Under the pieces are notes generated by a model. The model was not told the DNA's origin. It saw nothing but the letters and a program-made list of their open reading frames with translations, and ran no database searches. A DNA stretch of 64,000 nucleotides, from assembly GCF_032930845.1 (NCBI RefSeq), contig NZ_CP136758.1, forward strand, positions 1,100,501 through 1,164,500. The letters are read 5' to 3'. This DNA is from Parvularcula sp. LCG005 (GTDB taxonomy: Bacteria; Pseudomonadota; Alphaproteobacteria; Caulobacterales; Parvularculaceae). Of the stretch, positions 9,791 through 19,107 are shown piece after piece. The position numbers and the translations under genes were made by a program. The stretch's first letter is position 1. Every line of letters starts with the position of its first letter.

Positions 9791-11689
9791 TTAAGTATCG
9801 ATATTTTCTGCTGCGAATGCCTCTTCATAGGCTTCACTGGCCTCAAGCCAGGCATTCTCCGCCGCCTCATGCTCCTCGGCGCAGCGCGCCCGCCGCTGGG
9901 AAAGCTTTGTCGCCTTGGGCAGGTCGTTTTCGAAAAGCCCTGGCTGGGCAAGGGCTTCGTCGATCTGGCTGAGCTCCTTTTCCAGCTTTGCCATCTGGTC
10001 CTCGGCCTTCTTGATCTCGTTTTTGAGCGGCTGCAGCGCCTTGCGGCGGTCGGCAGCGGCGCGGCGGAGATCAGCCTGATTGGCCTTCGGCTTTGTTTCA
10101 GGTTTGTCCTCGGCGCTCTGTCCCTTCGCGGCGGCAAGGATGCGCGCGCGATAGTCGCCGAGGTCTTCGGTCAGGGTGGTCACGGTGCCGTTATTGACCT
10201 CCCAGAGCCGGTCCGCTGTGGCCTCGGCGATGTGCGCATCGTGGGTGATCAGGATCACCGCGCCCGCATATTCGTTCAGGGCGTGGATCAGCGCGTCGCG
10301 GCTGTCGATATCAAGGTGGTTCGTTGGCTCGTCGAGGATCATCAGGTGGGGGCCGTGAAAAGCGATCAGTCCAAAGAGCAGTCGCGCCTTCTCCCCGCCC
10401 GACAGTTTGTTGACCTCAATATCGGCTTTCTCCGGTCCAAAGCCGAGCGCCGCGGTCTTGGACCGCACCTGCGCCTCGGTCGCGTCTTCCATCAGGGCGC
10501 GCACATGGGTGAGGGGCGTGCCCTTGGGGTTCAGTTCATCCAGCTGGTGCTGCGCGAAATAGGCGATCTTCAGCTTCTTGTGCTTGTAGACATTACCCGA
10601 TAGCGGCGCGAGCCGACCGGCAATGGCCTTGACGAGTGTTGACTTGCCCTGACCATTGGCGCCCAGAATGGCAATGCGGTCATCCTCATCGATCCGCAGG
10701 CTGATATTGCGCAGAACGACATCGTCTCCATACCCCAGTGTCGCGTCGGCGAGGCGAACGATAGGCGGTGCCATGGCGGGACGGGGGTCCGGGAAGACAA
10801 ACGGCGTGGTCCGCTCTGCAATGGGCAGATCGACAGACCCGAGCTTCTCCAACGCCTTCAGGCGGCTCTGGGCCTGGCGCGCCTTGGACGCCTTGGCGCG
10901 GAACCGATCAACGAAGGCCTGCATATGGGCGCGCTGGGTTTCGATCTTTGTCGCCTGCGCCTCAGCCAGACGGGCGCGCTCAGCCCGTCGCACCGCATAC
11001 TGATCATAGGTGCCGGCCTCGATCGTCAGCTTGCCGTGCTCCAGCGCAAGGATATGGGTGACGGAGCGATTGAGCAGCTCGCGGTCGTGGCTGATGATGA
11101 TCGCGCTATAGGGATATTTCTTCAGATAGCTTTCCAGCCACACCGCGCCTTCAAGGTCGAGATAGTTGGTCGGCTCGTCGAGCAGCAGCAGGTCCGGTTC
11201 GGAGAACAAAACGCCGGCCAGCGCCACACGCATCCTCCAGCCCCCGGAAAAATCCGCGCAAGGGCGCGCCTGCGCCCTCTGGTCAAAGCCAAGACCCGCC
11301 AAGACCGACGCCGCCCGCGCTTCGGCGGAGTGCGCCTCGATATCCGCCAGTCGTGTATGAATGCGCGCGATCTCATGGGCGTCCTGCTCGGTCTCGGCCC
11401 GCGCCATGAGCGCCTCACGCTCGGTATCGAATTTCAGGACGGTGTCGAGCAGGCTCTCATTCGTTCCCGGTGCCTCCTGCGCGACCCAGCCAATGCGGCG
11501 ACCTTGGCGCAGCGAAATCGATCCGTCATCGGGGGAAATCTCATCCCGCAGCAGGCGGAACAGGGTGGATTTGCCCGTCCCGTTCTTGCCCGTGAACCCG
11601 ACCTTCCAGCCATCGGAAATCATGGCGGTGGCCTGGTCAAAGAGCATTCGCCCTTCAATGCGATAGGTGAGGTCGTTGATATGCAGCAT
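9791..11689 (-). CDS. ABC-F family ATPase (YheS/Uup-like)
   Basis: A soluble protein of 632 residues with two ABC ATPase domains and no membrane segments. The first domain has GKNGTGKSTL and an FSGGWRMRV signature followed by LLLLDEPTNYLD. The second has GANGQGKSTLV, LSGGEKARL and LMILDEPTNHLD. A basic linker joins the domains and a charged coiled-coil tail ends the protein. ABC-F proteins bind the ribosomal E site and help stalled or slow ribosomes. The tail and overall length fit the housekeeping YheS/Uup branches rather than antibiotic-resistance types. It is a stand-alone gene on the minus strand, downstream of a small membrane-protein gene with its own terminator. Confidence 0.92.
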   Translation of the reverse strand: MLHINDLTYRIEGRMLFDQATAMISDGWKVGFTGKNGTGKSTLFRLLRDEISPDDGSISLRQGRRIGWVAQEAPGTNESLLDTVLKFDTEREALMARAETEQDAHEIARIHTRLADIEAHSAEARAASVLAGLGFDQRAQARPCADFSGGWRMRVALAGVLFSEPDLLLLDEPTNYLDLEGAVWLESYLKKYPYSAIIISHDRELLNRSVTHILALEHGKLTIEAGTYDQYAVRRAERARLAEAQATKIETQRAHMQAFVDRFRAKASKARQAQSRLKALEKLGSVDLPIAERTTPFVFPDPRPAMAPPIVRLADATLGYGDDVVLRNISLRIDEDDRIAILGANGQGKSTLVKAIAGRLAPLSGNVYKHKKLKIAYFAQHQLDELNPKGTPLTHVRALMEDATEAQVRSKTAALGFGPEKADIEVNKLSGGEKARLLFGLIAFHGPHLMILDEPTNHLDIDSRDALIHALNEYAGAVILITHDAHIAEATADRLWEVNNGTVTTLTEDLGDYRARILAAAKGQSAEDKPETKPKANQADLRRAAADRRKALQPLKNEIKKAEDQMAKLEKELSQIDEALAQPGLFENDLPKATKLSQRRARCAEEHEAAENAWLEASEAYEEAFAAENIDT

Positions 11690-11751
11690 AGCGCTGGCGC
11701 CTAGCAGCAGGGCGAATGACGGACAATCATCTCATCGTGGCGCGTTGATAC

Positions 11752-11784
11752 AAAAAAACCCGGCATGGCGAGGGCCAGCCGGGG
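11752..11784 (-). terminator. Intrinsic terminator on minus strand
   Basis: CCCGGC at 11759-11764 pairs with GCCGGG at 11778-11783, and an inner TGGC/GCCA extends the stem with one bulge and a GAGG loop. On the minus strand the stem is followed by seven U's. It ends the small membrane-protein gene at 11806. Confidence 0.85.
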
Positions 11785-11805
11785 TAAATTCAACAAAATG
11801 TGGGG

Positions 11806-12204
11806 TCAGATCCGCCAGCCCCAGTTGCCTCGATAATCCTCGTCAAGACGGGCGGACTGGATGCCCTTCAGGCATCGGAACAGCATCCAGATCCACAGAT
11901 AGACCCATGCGATGCCGGCTACAGCCATGAGCGGAATGCCGATCAGGATGAACGACAGCGGCATAGCGATGGCAAACAATATGCCCAGCACGATGTTGCC
12001 CAGCAAGAACCGCCAGAACAGGCTGATCTGGTGTTCATAATGACTGCGGGCCCAGGCCGGTGCGCGGCTCTTGAACACGTAAGCGAGGATGACCCCGAGG
12101 AAGAACGGTACCGCAGTCACCAGCGCGACGAGATACAGAACATAAATGAGGATCGGTTTTTCGTCGTCAACGACGACTTCTGGGGAGTGTGTTGGTCGTT
12201 CCAT
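11806..12204 (-). CDS. Small DUF4870-like membrane protein
   Basis: A membrane protein of about 132 residues with three or four hydrophobic segments: ILIYVLYLVALVTAVPFF, FLLGNIVLGILFAIAMPL and LIGIPLMAVAGIAWVYLW. The motif HYEHQISLFWR between the first two and the tail WMLFRCLKGIQSA fit DUF4870/YP-type small membrane proteins annotated in many proteobacteria; function unknown. The start at 12204 places an acidic leader before the first membrane segment. The longer frame to 12267 is possible but reads poorly. Its own terminator lies directly downstream. Confidence 0.75.
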   Translation of the reverse strand: MERPTHSPEVVVDDEKPILIYVLYLVALVTAVPFFLGVILAYVFKSRAPAWARSHYEHQISLFWRFLLGNIVLGILFAIAMPLSFILIGIPLMAVAGIAWVYLWIWMLFRCLKGIQSARLDEDYRGNWGWRI

Positions 12205-12445
12205 ATCGATGAGGTATGTATCGTTTATCGGCAAATCAAGGGTGATCCGCGCCTTTTGGCCTGCCAAACGGCTGCTCTTGCATCCGCCCCGGCAAATCCT
12301 CCGGTAAATAATCTTTTAAGACCTGACCGGATTTCCGCTTGGCTCCCGCAGAGTCTTCATAGGGGAAGAATGACTGGGAGAGGGTCCCGGGCGCCCCGCA
12401 GGCCCCGCATCAGCTTTTGAGAGGGGCCAGTAACGGAGAAGCGAG

Positions 12446-13222
12446 ATGAAACACCTGAAACGCGCGGCCCTCTTGGCCAGCACCATGATACTGGGGACGG
12501 CAGGGCTGAGCAGCGCTCAGGCTGGCGTCATGACATTTTTCAACGACAGCGCGGGATTTGAGGCGGCATCGGTCGGTGAAGATCTGGACAATATCAACTT
12601 CGACGACATCACATCCGGCACGAATATCGCTGGCCTGGTCCTGAAAGGCGTCACACTGACCAGCCCCGATGGGAATACGCTTGATGTTGTCGATGCCGAT
12701 GACACATTCACCCCTGGGGATACGGCAGGGATCAACAGCCTGCTGGCGACGAGCGGATCGATGATTCTGTCTCCGGGTGGCATTGAACTCGTGCCGGGCA
12801 GCGCGCTGGCCGAACGGGACAGTCTTGAGATCACGTTTGCAGAGGCGGTCTCAGCTTTTGCCATCGATATCCTGTTCCAGTCCTATGACCTTGCGCCATT
12901 CGTTTCCATTCGCGCATTCAATGCCGAGGGCACACGGATTTATTTCGAGAATGTCCCAGGCAGCGGGCTCGGCGGCGGTGCGCCGGCGGACAATGTCTTC
13001 TTCGGCATTGTCTCAGACGATATGAGCACGAACATTGCTCGGATCGTCATTACAGAGAGTGACGGGAATGCCAGCTTCCCCGACTCGAATATCGGGTTCG
13101 ACTCGATTCAGTTCTCCAGTCTTTCAGGCGATGCGGTTCCCGTTCCCGCAGCGTTGTGGCTGTTCATTGCGCCACTTGCGGGTGCCCTTGGACTCCGCCG
13201 CGCAAAACGGAAAATCGCCTGA
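12446..13222 (+). CDS. Exported protein with VPxPA-CTERM sorting signal
   Basis: A secreted protein of 258 residues. It has an N-terminal signal peptide (basic start, hydrophobic core, cleavage near SAQA-G), a beta-rich extracellular middle part, and a C-terminal tripartite tail: VPVPAALWL, a hydrophobic stretch, then the basic RRAKRK. That tail is the alphaproteobacterial variant of the PEP-CTERM signal, which is recognised by an exosortase and directs surface attachment or secretion. No exosortase is in this window. The GGAGAAGCGAG upstream is a good ribosome-binding site. Likely roles are surface or matrix protein; function unknown. Confidence 0.85.
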   Translation: MKHLKRAALLASTMILGTAGLSSAQAGVMTFFNDSAGFEAASVGEDLDNINFDDITSGTNIAGLVLKGVTLTSPDGNTLDVVDADDTFTPGDTAGINSLLATSGSMILSPGGIELVPGSALAERDSLEITFAEAVSAFAIDILFQSYDLAPFVSIRAFNAEGTRIYFENVPGSGLGGGAPADNVFFGIVSDDMSTNIARIVITESDGNASFPDSNIGFDSIQFSSLSGDAVPVPAALWLFIAPLAGALGLRRAKRKIA

Positions 13223-13228
13223 CAAGAC

Positions 13229-13262
13229 GGTGAGCGGTCATCGGGGGAGAGGGCCGCTCACC
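13229..13262 (+). terminator. Terminator-like hairpin
   Basis: A perfect 9-bp stem (13229-13237 with 13254-13262) seven bases after the stop of the VPxPA-CTERM gene, followed by a weak CCCCTTT tract. Probably its transcription terminator. Confidence 0.6.
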
Positions 13263-13486
13263 ACCCCTTTCTGCTAGTCTTCGGACGTAAACCAATAGCT
13301 GACGGTCGGTGCCTAGGCATACCGCGAAGAGTAAGACATCAGTCCGTCGATCATAGCGGATACAAGCGGGCGAACTGATTTTTTCGTCAACCAAAACAAG
13401 TGATCGGACATACCAAGCTCCACTCAGGAGCCATGAGACATCGGTTGCGCTGTTTCCCAAGCGCCGATATTGGCCCAAAGGAGACC

Positions 13487-14023
13487 CTAGGCGCACTCAT
13501 ATGAAAGCTCGACGTCTTCGCCGCCGTTAACCGGTGTTCCTTTGATTGTAATACAGTCAAAGAGGTTTGAGATACTGACATTCGCCTCCGCAGCAAGCTC
13601 TGAGAGTTCGTCAAATTCAACATTGAAGAAAACTGCCACGGTCACCTTGAACTGCCCCGCAATTGGCTCTTCCCCGTCTGTTCCGCTTTCGTACGAAGCA
13701 CCGCCGTTTAGAACGCCATCATACCCATCCTTTCTAACATCGAAGAGAGCGGCCTCAGCGCCGCAGGACGAGCACCTGAGCTTATGCGGCGGCCGGAAAA
13801 AAGTCTGGCCAGGCTCAACTGCGTAATATGGCGACGGATCGGGCGCCACAATCGGAAAGCCAAAAATTAGGAATGCGAAGGCGTTGCAGGACCGACATGT
13901 GAGTGCAAAATCAACTGCCAGGTCGAGGCCGTTTCCTGCCAATGGAAGCGCCGTACAATCGAATCCCGAAAGGCACGACGGTGGAATTTTGACGGCTGCA
14001 GCTGCCGATGGCGTTCGTTGCAT
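13487..14023 (-). CDS. Hypothetical protein with two CxxC pairs (zinc-ribbon-like)
   Basis: An unrecognised soluble protein of 178 residues. C43-x2-C46 (CRSC) and C84-x2-C87 (CSSCG) form two CxxC pairs about 40 residues apart, which would suit a zinc ribbon. The C-terminal half is acidic, with a FNVEFDELSELAAEANV helix and a final ECA. There is no signal peptide. Base composition is a little lower in GC than its neighbours and it has no partner gene, so it may be a recent arrival. A nucleic-acid or protein-binding role is only a guess. Confidence 0.65.
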   Translation of the reverse strand: MQRTPSAAAAVKIPPSCLSGFDCTALPLAGNGLDLAVDFALTCRSCNAFAFLIFGFPIVAPDPSPYYAVEPGQTFFRPPHKLRCSSCGAEAALFDVRKDGYDGVLNGGASYESGTDGEEPIAGQFKVTVAVFFNVEFDELSELAAEANVSISNLFDCITIKGTPVNGGEDVELSYECA

Positions 14024-14143
14024 CTTCGGTATCCTTCAGCCCAGTAAATTTAGCACGCCAAGTTAGCCGCGCGGAATTTCGCGATTCGGCGAGAAATTGC
14101 CGCTCTGCTCTCGGTTTACTCAATAGTGTTATGGGGCCGGATC

Positions 14144-15514
14144 CTAAAACCGTCCCGCAGCGCCCGGAAACACCACCGGCGTCTCGCTGCCATCCTTGGC
14201 GACGGCGGACACGCCGAAGAAATAATTGTCGATCACCAGATTGGTGAACTCATATTCCGTGACATTGCCGACAAAGCGCGAATGGGTCCATTGAGGGGCG
14301 GTCGTTTCGCGCCAGTATACTCTGTACCCGGCCAGATTACGGCGCGCCTTGGCGTCCCCGCCATGCTCCCATTTCAGCGTGGCTGACGCCTCTACCGCGC
14401 CTGAGGCTTCGACATTGTCCGGGAAGGGCGGTGCCCCCGCCATCCCCGCCATGGTGACGGCGTTCAGCGCGGTCAGCTTGGCGGCATAGGGCGCGTTCAC
14501 CCCGTCCAGCGTATCGCCATAGACGACCCCGTCTTCGGTACGAAGGTCCTGGTGCTGACGGTCATAATGCTCATGGGTTTCCATGATCCGCACGCCGGGG
14601 ATGCCCACTGCGTTGAACGGGCGGTGGTGGCCGCCCCGGGCAAACCGGTCGAGGCGATAGACCATCATCACATCAAGGTTGGTCAGATACTGATCCGCCA
14701 TCCGGTCGATATAGCGGGCCAGATTACGCGATGGGCTGTCAACCTCACCGCCGGTAAAACGCCGCGCGCGGGCCTCCTGCTCGGTCTCATTGGCGCGGGT
14801 GCCTTCTGAGAAAACACGCGCGACCGAATTGTCTACGACCCCGTCGATCCCTTCAATATTGGAGATCATGTCATTGTTCAGCACACCCTTGATCTGCCAA
14901 CCGTTCTCCAGTGCATAGTCGGCCACGATCTTGCCGCCGAACAGGCCCTGTTCTTCACCGGACAGGCCCGCATAGACGATGGTGCCATCAAACTTGTACT
15001 GGCTGAGGACGCGTGCTGCCTCCAGCACCCCTGCCATGCCGGACGCATTATCATTCGCCCCCGGACTGTCGGACGTGCCGTCGAGGGCGTCACTGACCCG
15101 GCTGTCGATGTCGCCAGACATCATGACCATGCGATTGGGGTCGAGCGTCCCGCGCTGAATGGCAATCACAGACACAACTTCCGTTGGCTCAGGAATGCGC
15201 GTCTCACCGGAAATGGTGTCCGAGACGAGGATCACCTCAAGGCACCCGCCGCAATCGGCCGAGATCTCTTTGAACTCCGCCTCGATCCAGCGCCGCGCCG
15301 CGCCAATGCCGCGTGTGTCGCTTTCTGTCTCAGACAGGGTGTGCCGCGTACCGAACCCCACCAGGGTTTCAATGTCCGCCATGATCCGCTCGGCGCTTGG
15401 GGCATCCCCAATGTCATAGAGCGTCATCACTTCACCGGGCGGGGCCACTTGAGCCGTTGCGGAAACCATAAGGGCGGGCAGGATGGCGGCGGCGGACATC
15501 AGAAGTGTTTTCAT
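14144..15514 (-). CDS. Secreted M28-family zinc peptidase with C-terminal FN3-like domain
   Basis: A secreted aminopeptidase-type enzyme. The ATG at 15514 opens a clean signal peptide (MKTLLMSAAAILPALMVSA); the frame extends 12 codons upstream without one. Metal ligands of the M28 fold are visible: SPGANDNASG (bridging Asp), SGEEQGLFGG (catalytic Glu pair) and late HEHYDRQH. After the catalytic domain, residues from about 370 on (LKWEHGGDAKARRNLAGYRVYWR) look like a fibronectin type III module that may hold the substrate. It probably removes N-terminal residues from peptides outside the cytoplasm. It is divergently arranged with the secreted GH9 gene, so the two may share control. Confidence 0.88.
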   Translation of the reverse strand: MKTLLMSAAAILPALMVSATAQVAPPGEVMTLYDIGDAPSAERIMADIETLVGFGTRHTLSETESDTRGIGAARRWIEAEFKEISADCGGCLEVILVSDTISGETRIPEPTEVVSVIAIQRGTLDPNRMVMMSGDIDSRVSDALDGTSDSPGANDNASGMAGVLEAARVLSQYKFDGTIVYAGLSGEEQGLFGGKIVADYALENGWQIKGVLNNDMISNIEGIDGVVDNSVARVFSEGTRANETEQEARARRFTGGEVDSPSRNLARYIDRMADQYLTNLDVMMVYRLDRFARGGHHRPFNAVGIPGVRIMETHEHYDRQHQDLRTEDGVVYGDTLDGVNAPYAAKLTALNAVTMAGMAGAPPFPDNVEASGAVEASATLKWEHGGDAKARRNLAGYRVYWRETTAPQWTHSRFVGNVTEYEFTNLVIDNYFFGVSAVAKDGSETPVVFPGAAGRF

Positions 15515-15605
15515 GGAGGGCAGAATGTCGAAGCTTTGTCCCTCCGGCAATGGCCAAGAGCGCCGCAGGCAGCTACAGAATCACAAAAATCTCCGGGAGA
15601 ACGAC

Positions 15606-18074
15606 ATGAAACGCCAATTCAGCCTTACCGCAGCGATCATTGCCCTGACGGGCGGAGCGCACGCTCAATTGAGCCTCGATGACAAGGAGATGTTCACGGC
15701 GCCCGGGCTGAACGTGACGGTTTTTGCCGATTATTATCCCGACGGTCACCAGACCGGCGTGACGGTGATCCAGCACGGCCGGCGCGTGGCGGCCAATGGC
15801 GACTTGCGGCTCGAAGTGTCGCCGGGCCAGTGGTCACCCGTCCCGAAAGCGGTTTCGCGAGTGGTGGACACCGAGACCCAGACCATCACCCAGCGCATGG
15901 CCTACCCGGATGAGAGCAAGAACCGCACGGGCTTCAACCCGATCGAGTACCCGGATCTGAACCTCACTTATGACGTGCGCGTCACGCCGGGGCAGGGGAA
16001 CAGCGTCATTGTCTCCATCGACCTTGATGAGCCGCTGCCCGCTGAATGGGTCGGCCGCGCCGGTTTCAATTTCGAGCTGTTCCCCGGTGAGCTGTTCGGC
16101 CTCAGCTACAATATGGACGGACAGGTGGGACAGTTCGCGGTGCAGCCCAATGGCCCGTTGAAGGAGGCCTATGGCGGTCCGCTGGCCGAACCCATGGCGG
16201 TGGGCAAGACCCTGACCATTGCGCCGGAGGAGGATCTTCGCCGTATGACCCTGTCGGCCAATGGCGCGGATCTTGAGCTGTGGGATGGCCGCCTTAATCA
16301 CAATAATGGCTGGTATATCGTCCGCACACCGATCCCGGCGGGCGCGACAAGAAACGCCGTGACCATCACCATCACGCCGAATGTGGAGAAGGACTGGCGG
16401 TATGAGCCCGTGGTCCAGGTCTCCCAGCTGGGCTACAGCACCCATCAGGAAAAGCGCGCCATTATCGAAACCGATCCCCGTGACACGCGGCGGGAGCGGG
16501 TGACGCTCTACCGTGTGGGGACGAACGGGCCCGAGATGGTGCGCCGCGGCAAGCCCGAGGAGTGGGGCGATTTCCTGCGCTACACCTACCTGACCTATGA
16601 CTTCTCTGACGTGACCCAGCCGGGAATGTACCAGATCGCCTATGGCGACCGGATGACCCACGCGTTTGAGATCAGCGATGACGTCTACGCCCGCGGCGCG
16701 TGGCAGCCGACGCTGGAATACTACCTCCCCGCCCAGATGTGTCACATGCGCGTGAACGAGAAATATCGCGTCTGGCACGGCCATGACCACCGGGACGATG
16801 CGCGCATGGCGCCGATCGACCTCAACCATTTCGACGGCTATGTGCAGGGGCCGGAGACCTTGACTAAGTACAAGCCCGGCGAGAACGTCCCCGGACTGAA
16901 TGCCGGCGGCTGGCACGATGCAGGTGATTATGACCTGCGCGTGGAAAGCCAGATCGGCACCACCTGGCTGCTGGCGAAAATGGTGGAGGAGTTCGGCCTC
17001 GACCACGACGCCACGCTGATCGACCAGACCAAACAACTGGTCGAGATCCATGAGGCCGACGGCAAGAATGACGCCCTGCAGCAGGTGGAGCACGGCCTCC
17101 TCACCGTCATGGGCGGCTACCGCTCCCTTGGTCGTCTCTATCGCGGTATCATCGTGCCGACCCTTCGTCAGTACACGCTGCTGGGGGAGGCATCCGTTCA
17201 GACTGACGGGCTCAATTATGACGCTTCGCTGAAAGAGGGTGAGCGCGATGGCTGGCGCTCCGGCGTTCCTGATGACCGCTGGGTCTTCACCGAGGTCAAC
17301 CCGGTGCGGGAGCTGAACACGGCCGCTGGCCTTGCCGCCGCCGCCCGTGTTATGCGCGGTTATAATGACGAACTGGCCGCTGAAACCCTCGCCGCAGCGC
17401 GGGACATTTTCGACAAGGCCTATGGCGAGACCGATAATCTCGGCGCCCGCGTCTTTGCGCTGGCGGAGCTGATCAACTCGACCGAGGATGCGGAGCTGAT
17501 GGCCCGTCTTATCGGTCTGCAGGATGAGATCACGGCCAATTTCGATCAGGTCGACTGGCAGCTGGCACTGGTCTGGGACAGGATCGAAGACGAAGCCTTC
17601 CGTACCGCGATTATCGAAGCAGTAAAGGATCACCAGGGTACCCTGGCCGAGCGGGCACAGGAAACCCCCTATGGCGTGCCCTATCGCCCGAACATCTGGG
17701 GCGCGGGCTGGGACATCCAGCGCTTCGGGGTTGAGCACTATTTCATGACCAAGGCGTGGCCGGAAATGGTGGACGAGAAATTCTATCTCGACGCGCTCAA
17801 CTTCATCCTCGGTGTTCATCCGGGGGAGAACACCATGTCGTTTGCGTCCGGCGTTGGCTCGGAATCGGCGCTGGTGGCCTATGGCACCAACCGCGCGGAC
17901 TGGTCCTTCATCCCTGGCGGGGTGATTTCGGGCACGGCACTTATCCGGCCCGACCTGCCTGAACTGAAGGAATGGCCGTTCTTCTGGCAGCAGACGGAAT
18001 ATGTCATGGGCGGCGGGGCCACGCATTACATGTTCCTGGCGCTGGCGGCGGACGCGCTGGCGGCGAAGAAATAG
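15606..18074 (+). CDS. Secreted glycoside hydrolase family 9 (cellulase-like)
   Basis: A secreted beta-glucanase-type enzyme of 822 residues. The ATG at 15606 follows CCGGGAGAACGAC and opens a signal peptide ending near GGAHA; the longer upstream frame is rejected. A beta-rich N-terminal region of about 270 residues precedes an Ig-like CelD_N-type segment (VVQVSQLGYSTHQEKRAII) and then the (alpha/alpha)6 catalytic domain. GGWHDAGDYD holds the GH9 base pair D438 and D441, and the late Glu in WQQTEYVMGGGA (E798) sits where the family has its catalytic acid. GH9 enzymes cut beta-1,4-glucans; substrate here is untested. No cellulosomal or carbohydrate-binding modules or other sugar-degradation genes are adjacent. 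Confidence 0.9.
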   Translation: MKRQFSLTAAIIALTGGAHAQLSLDDKEMFTAPGLNVTVFADYYPDGHQTGVTVIQHGRRVAANGDLRLEVSPGQWSPVPKAVSRVVDTETQTITQRMAYPDESKNRTGFNPIEYPDLNLTYDVRVTPGQGNSVIVSIDLDEPLPAEWVGRAGFNFELFPGELFGLSYNMDGQVGQFAVQPNGPLKEAYGGPLAEPMAVGKTLTIAPEEDLRRMTLSANGADLELWDGRLNHNNGWYIVRTPIPAGATRNAVTITITPNVEKDWRYEPVVQVSQLGYSTHQEKRAIIETDPRDTRRERVTLYRVGTNGPEMVRRGKPEEWGDFLRYTYLTYDFSDVTQPGMYQIAYGDRMTHAFEISDDVYARGAWQPTLEYYLPAQMCHMRVNEKYRVWHGHDHRDDARMAPIDLNHFDGYVQGPETLTKYKPGENVPGLNAGGWHDAGDYDLRVESQIGTTWLLAKMVEEFGLDHDATLIDQTKQLVEIHEADGKNDALQQVEHGLLTVMGGYRSLGRLYRGIIVPTLRQYTLLGEASVQTDGLNYDASLKEGERDGWRSGVPDDRWVFTEVNPVRELNTAAGLAAAARVMRGYNDELAAETLAAARDIFDKAYGETDNLGARVFALAELINSTEDAELMARLIGLQDEITANFDQVDWQLALVWDRIEDEAFRTAIIEAVKDHQGTLAERAQETPYGVPYRPNIWGAGWDIQRFGVEHYFMTKAWPEMVDEKFYLDALNFILGVHPGENTMSFASGVGSESALVAYGTNRADWSFIPGGVISGTALIRPDLPELKEWPFFWQQTEYVMGGGATHYMFLALAADALAAKK

Positions 18075-18092
18075 GCGGAAGCGGGAGAGAGG

Positions 18093-19103
18093 ATGATGGG
18101 GTCTGTACTGACAATAGGACTGGCGGCGGTCATGCTCATGACCCCGCCGGTCTACCATGTACCTGTTACGCTGGACACGGCAGTAGCGGAACCCCTTCAT
18201 ACGCTCTCCATGCAGCGGGTTGGCCTGCCCGACGCGGTGAACAGCCTCGCCGTCATCCCCGGCACGGCAAAGGCCGCGGTGGCGCTGAACCGTGAAGTCC
18301 TCATCGTCGACACCGACAGACTGGCCCTCATCAACCGGGTCGAGGCTTGCGACTTCTGTACCATGACGAACATCCACGTCAGCGATGATGGTCAGACTAT
18401 CGACCTGACCGGTAACAAGAAGAAAGAGGGAAGGCGCTACGCCTTGGGCAGTCTCGAGCCGGTCTCCACCCTGCCGCCAACCGACCCACGGGCGGTGATC
18501 AGCCCGGACGGGCGTTACCGCCTCCACAATGTGGATCGGCAGGCCCAGCTGACATCAGGCGACGGCACGGTCCTGTGGGACTCCGGCCTGCCGGACCCCA
18601 AGGGCATGGCGTTCTCCTCGGGCAGTACACTGATGGTCATCGCCTATGACGATGATGCGGCAGGAAAGAAAGCCGGGGCAGCCCGCCTGCTGACAGTTGA
18701 GGGGCGGGAGACCCTGGCCGAGATCAAGTTCGAGCGCGCCACCTTCACCTTCGCGGCGTTCGCCCCCGATGGCGATACGCTGGCGCTAGGCGCCTATACC
18801 GGGCGCATCATCCTGTGGGATGTACCGGGGCAAAGGCTGATCGCGCATTTTCAGGCAGGCGACGGCCTCCGCTCGATGGTGATCAGCCCGGACGGGCAGT
18901 ATATTGCCGTCGGTGGCGGTCGTAAGGGCGATGGCTATGCCGGTCTGTGGCGGCTTTCGGACGGCCAGCCGATCGCGCGCCAGCATTTCGGCGACCGTGT
19001 GGCGGGCCTCGACTTTGACGGGCGGGGCGCGAAGCTGATAGCGGGCAGCTGGGCCAATGAACTGGCGGTGATCGACCTGTCGCCGCTCTATGAAGGGAAC
19101 TGA
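18093..19103 (+). CDS. Exported beta-propeller (WD40-like) protein
   Basis: A protein of 336 residues with an N-terminal hydrophobic segment (GSVLTIGLAAVMLMTPPVY) that looks like a signal peptide or anchor. The rest shows repeated blade-like motifs such as ISPDGRYRLHN, FAPDGDTLALGAYTGRIILWD, ISPDGQYIAVGGG and YAGLWRLSDGQ, typical of WD40-type propellers that bind other proteins. It begins 18 bases after the GH9 stop and is followed directly by the DUF6265-like gene, so the three probably form one transcript. Function unknown. Confidence 0.8.
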   Translation: MMGSVLTIGLAAVMLMTPPVYHVPVTLDTAVAEPLHTLSMQRVGLPDAVNSLAVIPGTAKAAVALNREVLIVDTDRLALINRVEACDFCTMTNIHVSDDGQTIDLTGNKKKEGRRYALGSLEPVSTLPPTDPRAVISPDGRYRLHNVDRQAQLTSGDGTVLWDSGLPDPKGMAFSSGSTLMVIAYDDDAAGKKAGAARLLTVEGRETLAEIKFERATFTFAAFAPDGDTLALGAYTGRIILWDVPGQRLIAHFQAGDGLRSMVISPDGQYIAVGGGRKGDGYAGLWRLSDGQPIARQHFGDRVAGLDFDGRGAKLIAGSWANELAVIDLSPLYEGN

Positions 19104-19107
19104 GAAG

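Noticed and set aside
15834-18527. 897-codon open frame antisense to the GH9 gene
   Set aside because: It has no family signature, uses codons unlike the genome, and lies entirely opposite GH9 and the propeller gene, both with clear motifs. Long antisense frames are common in GC-rich DNA.
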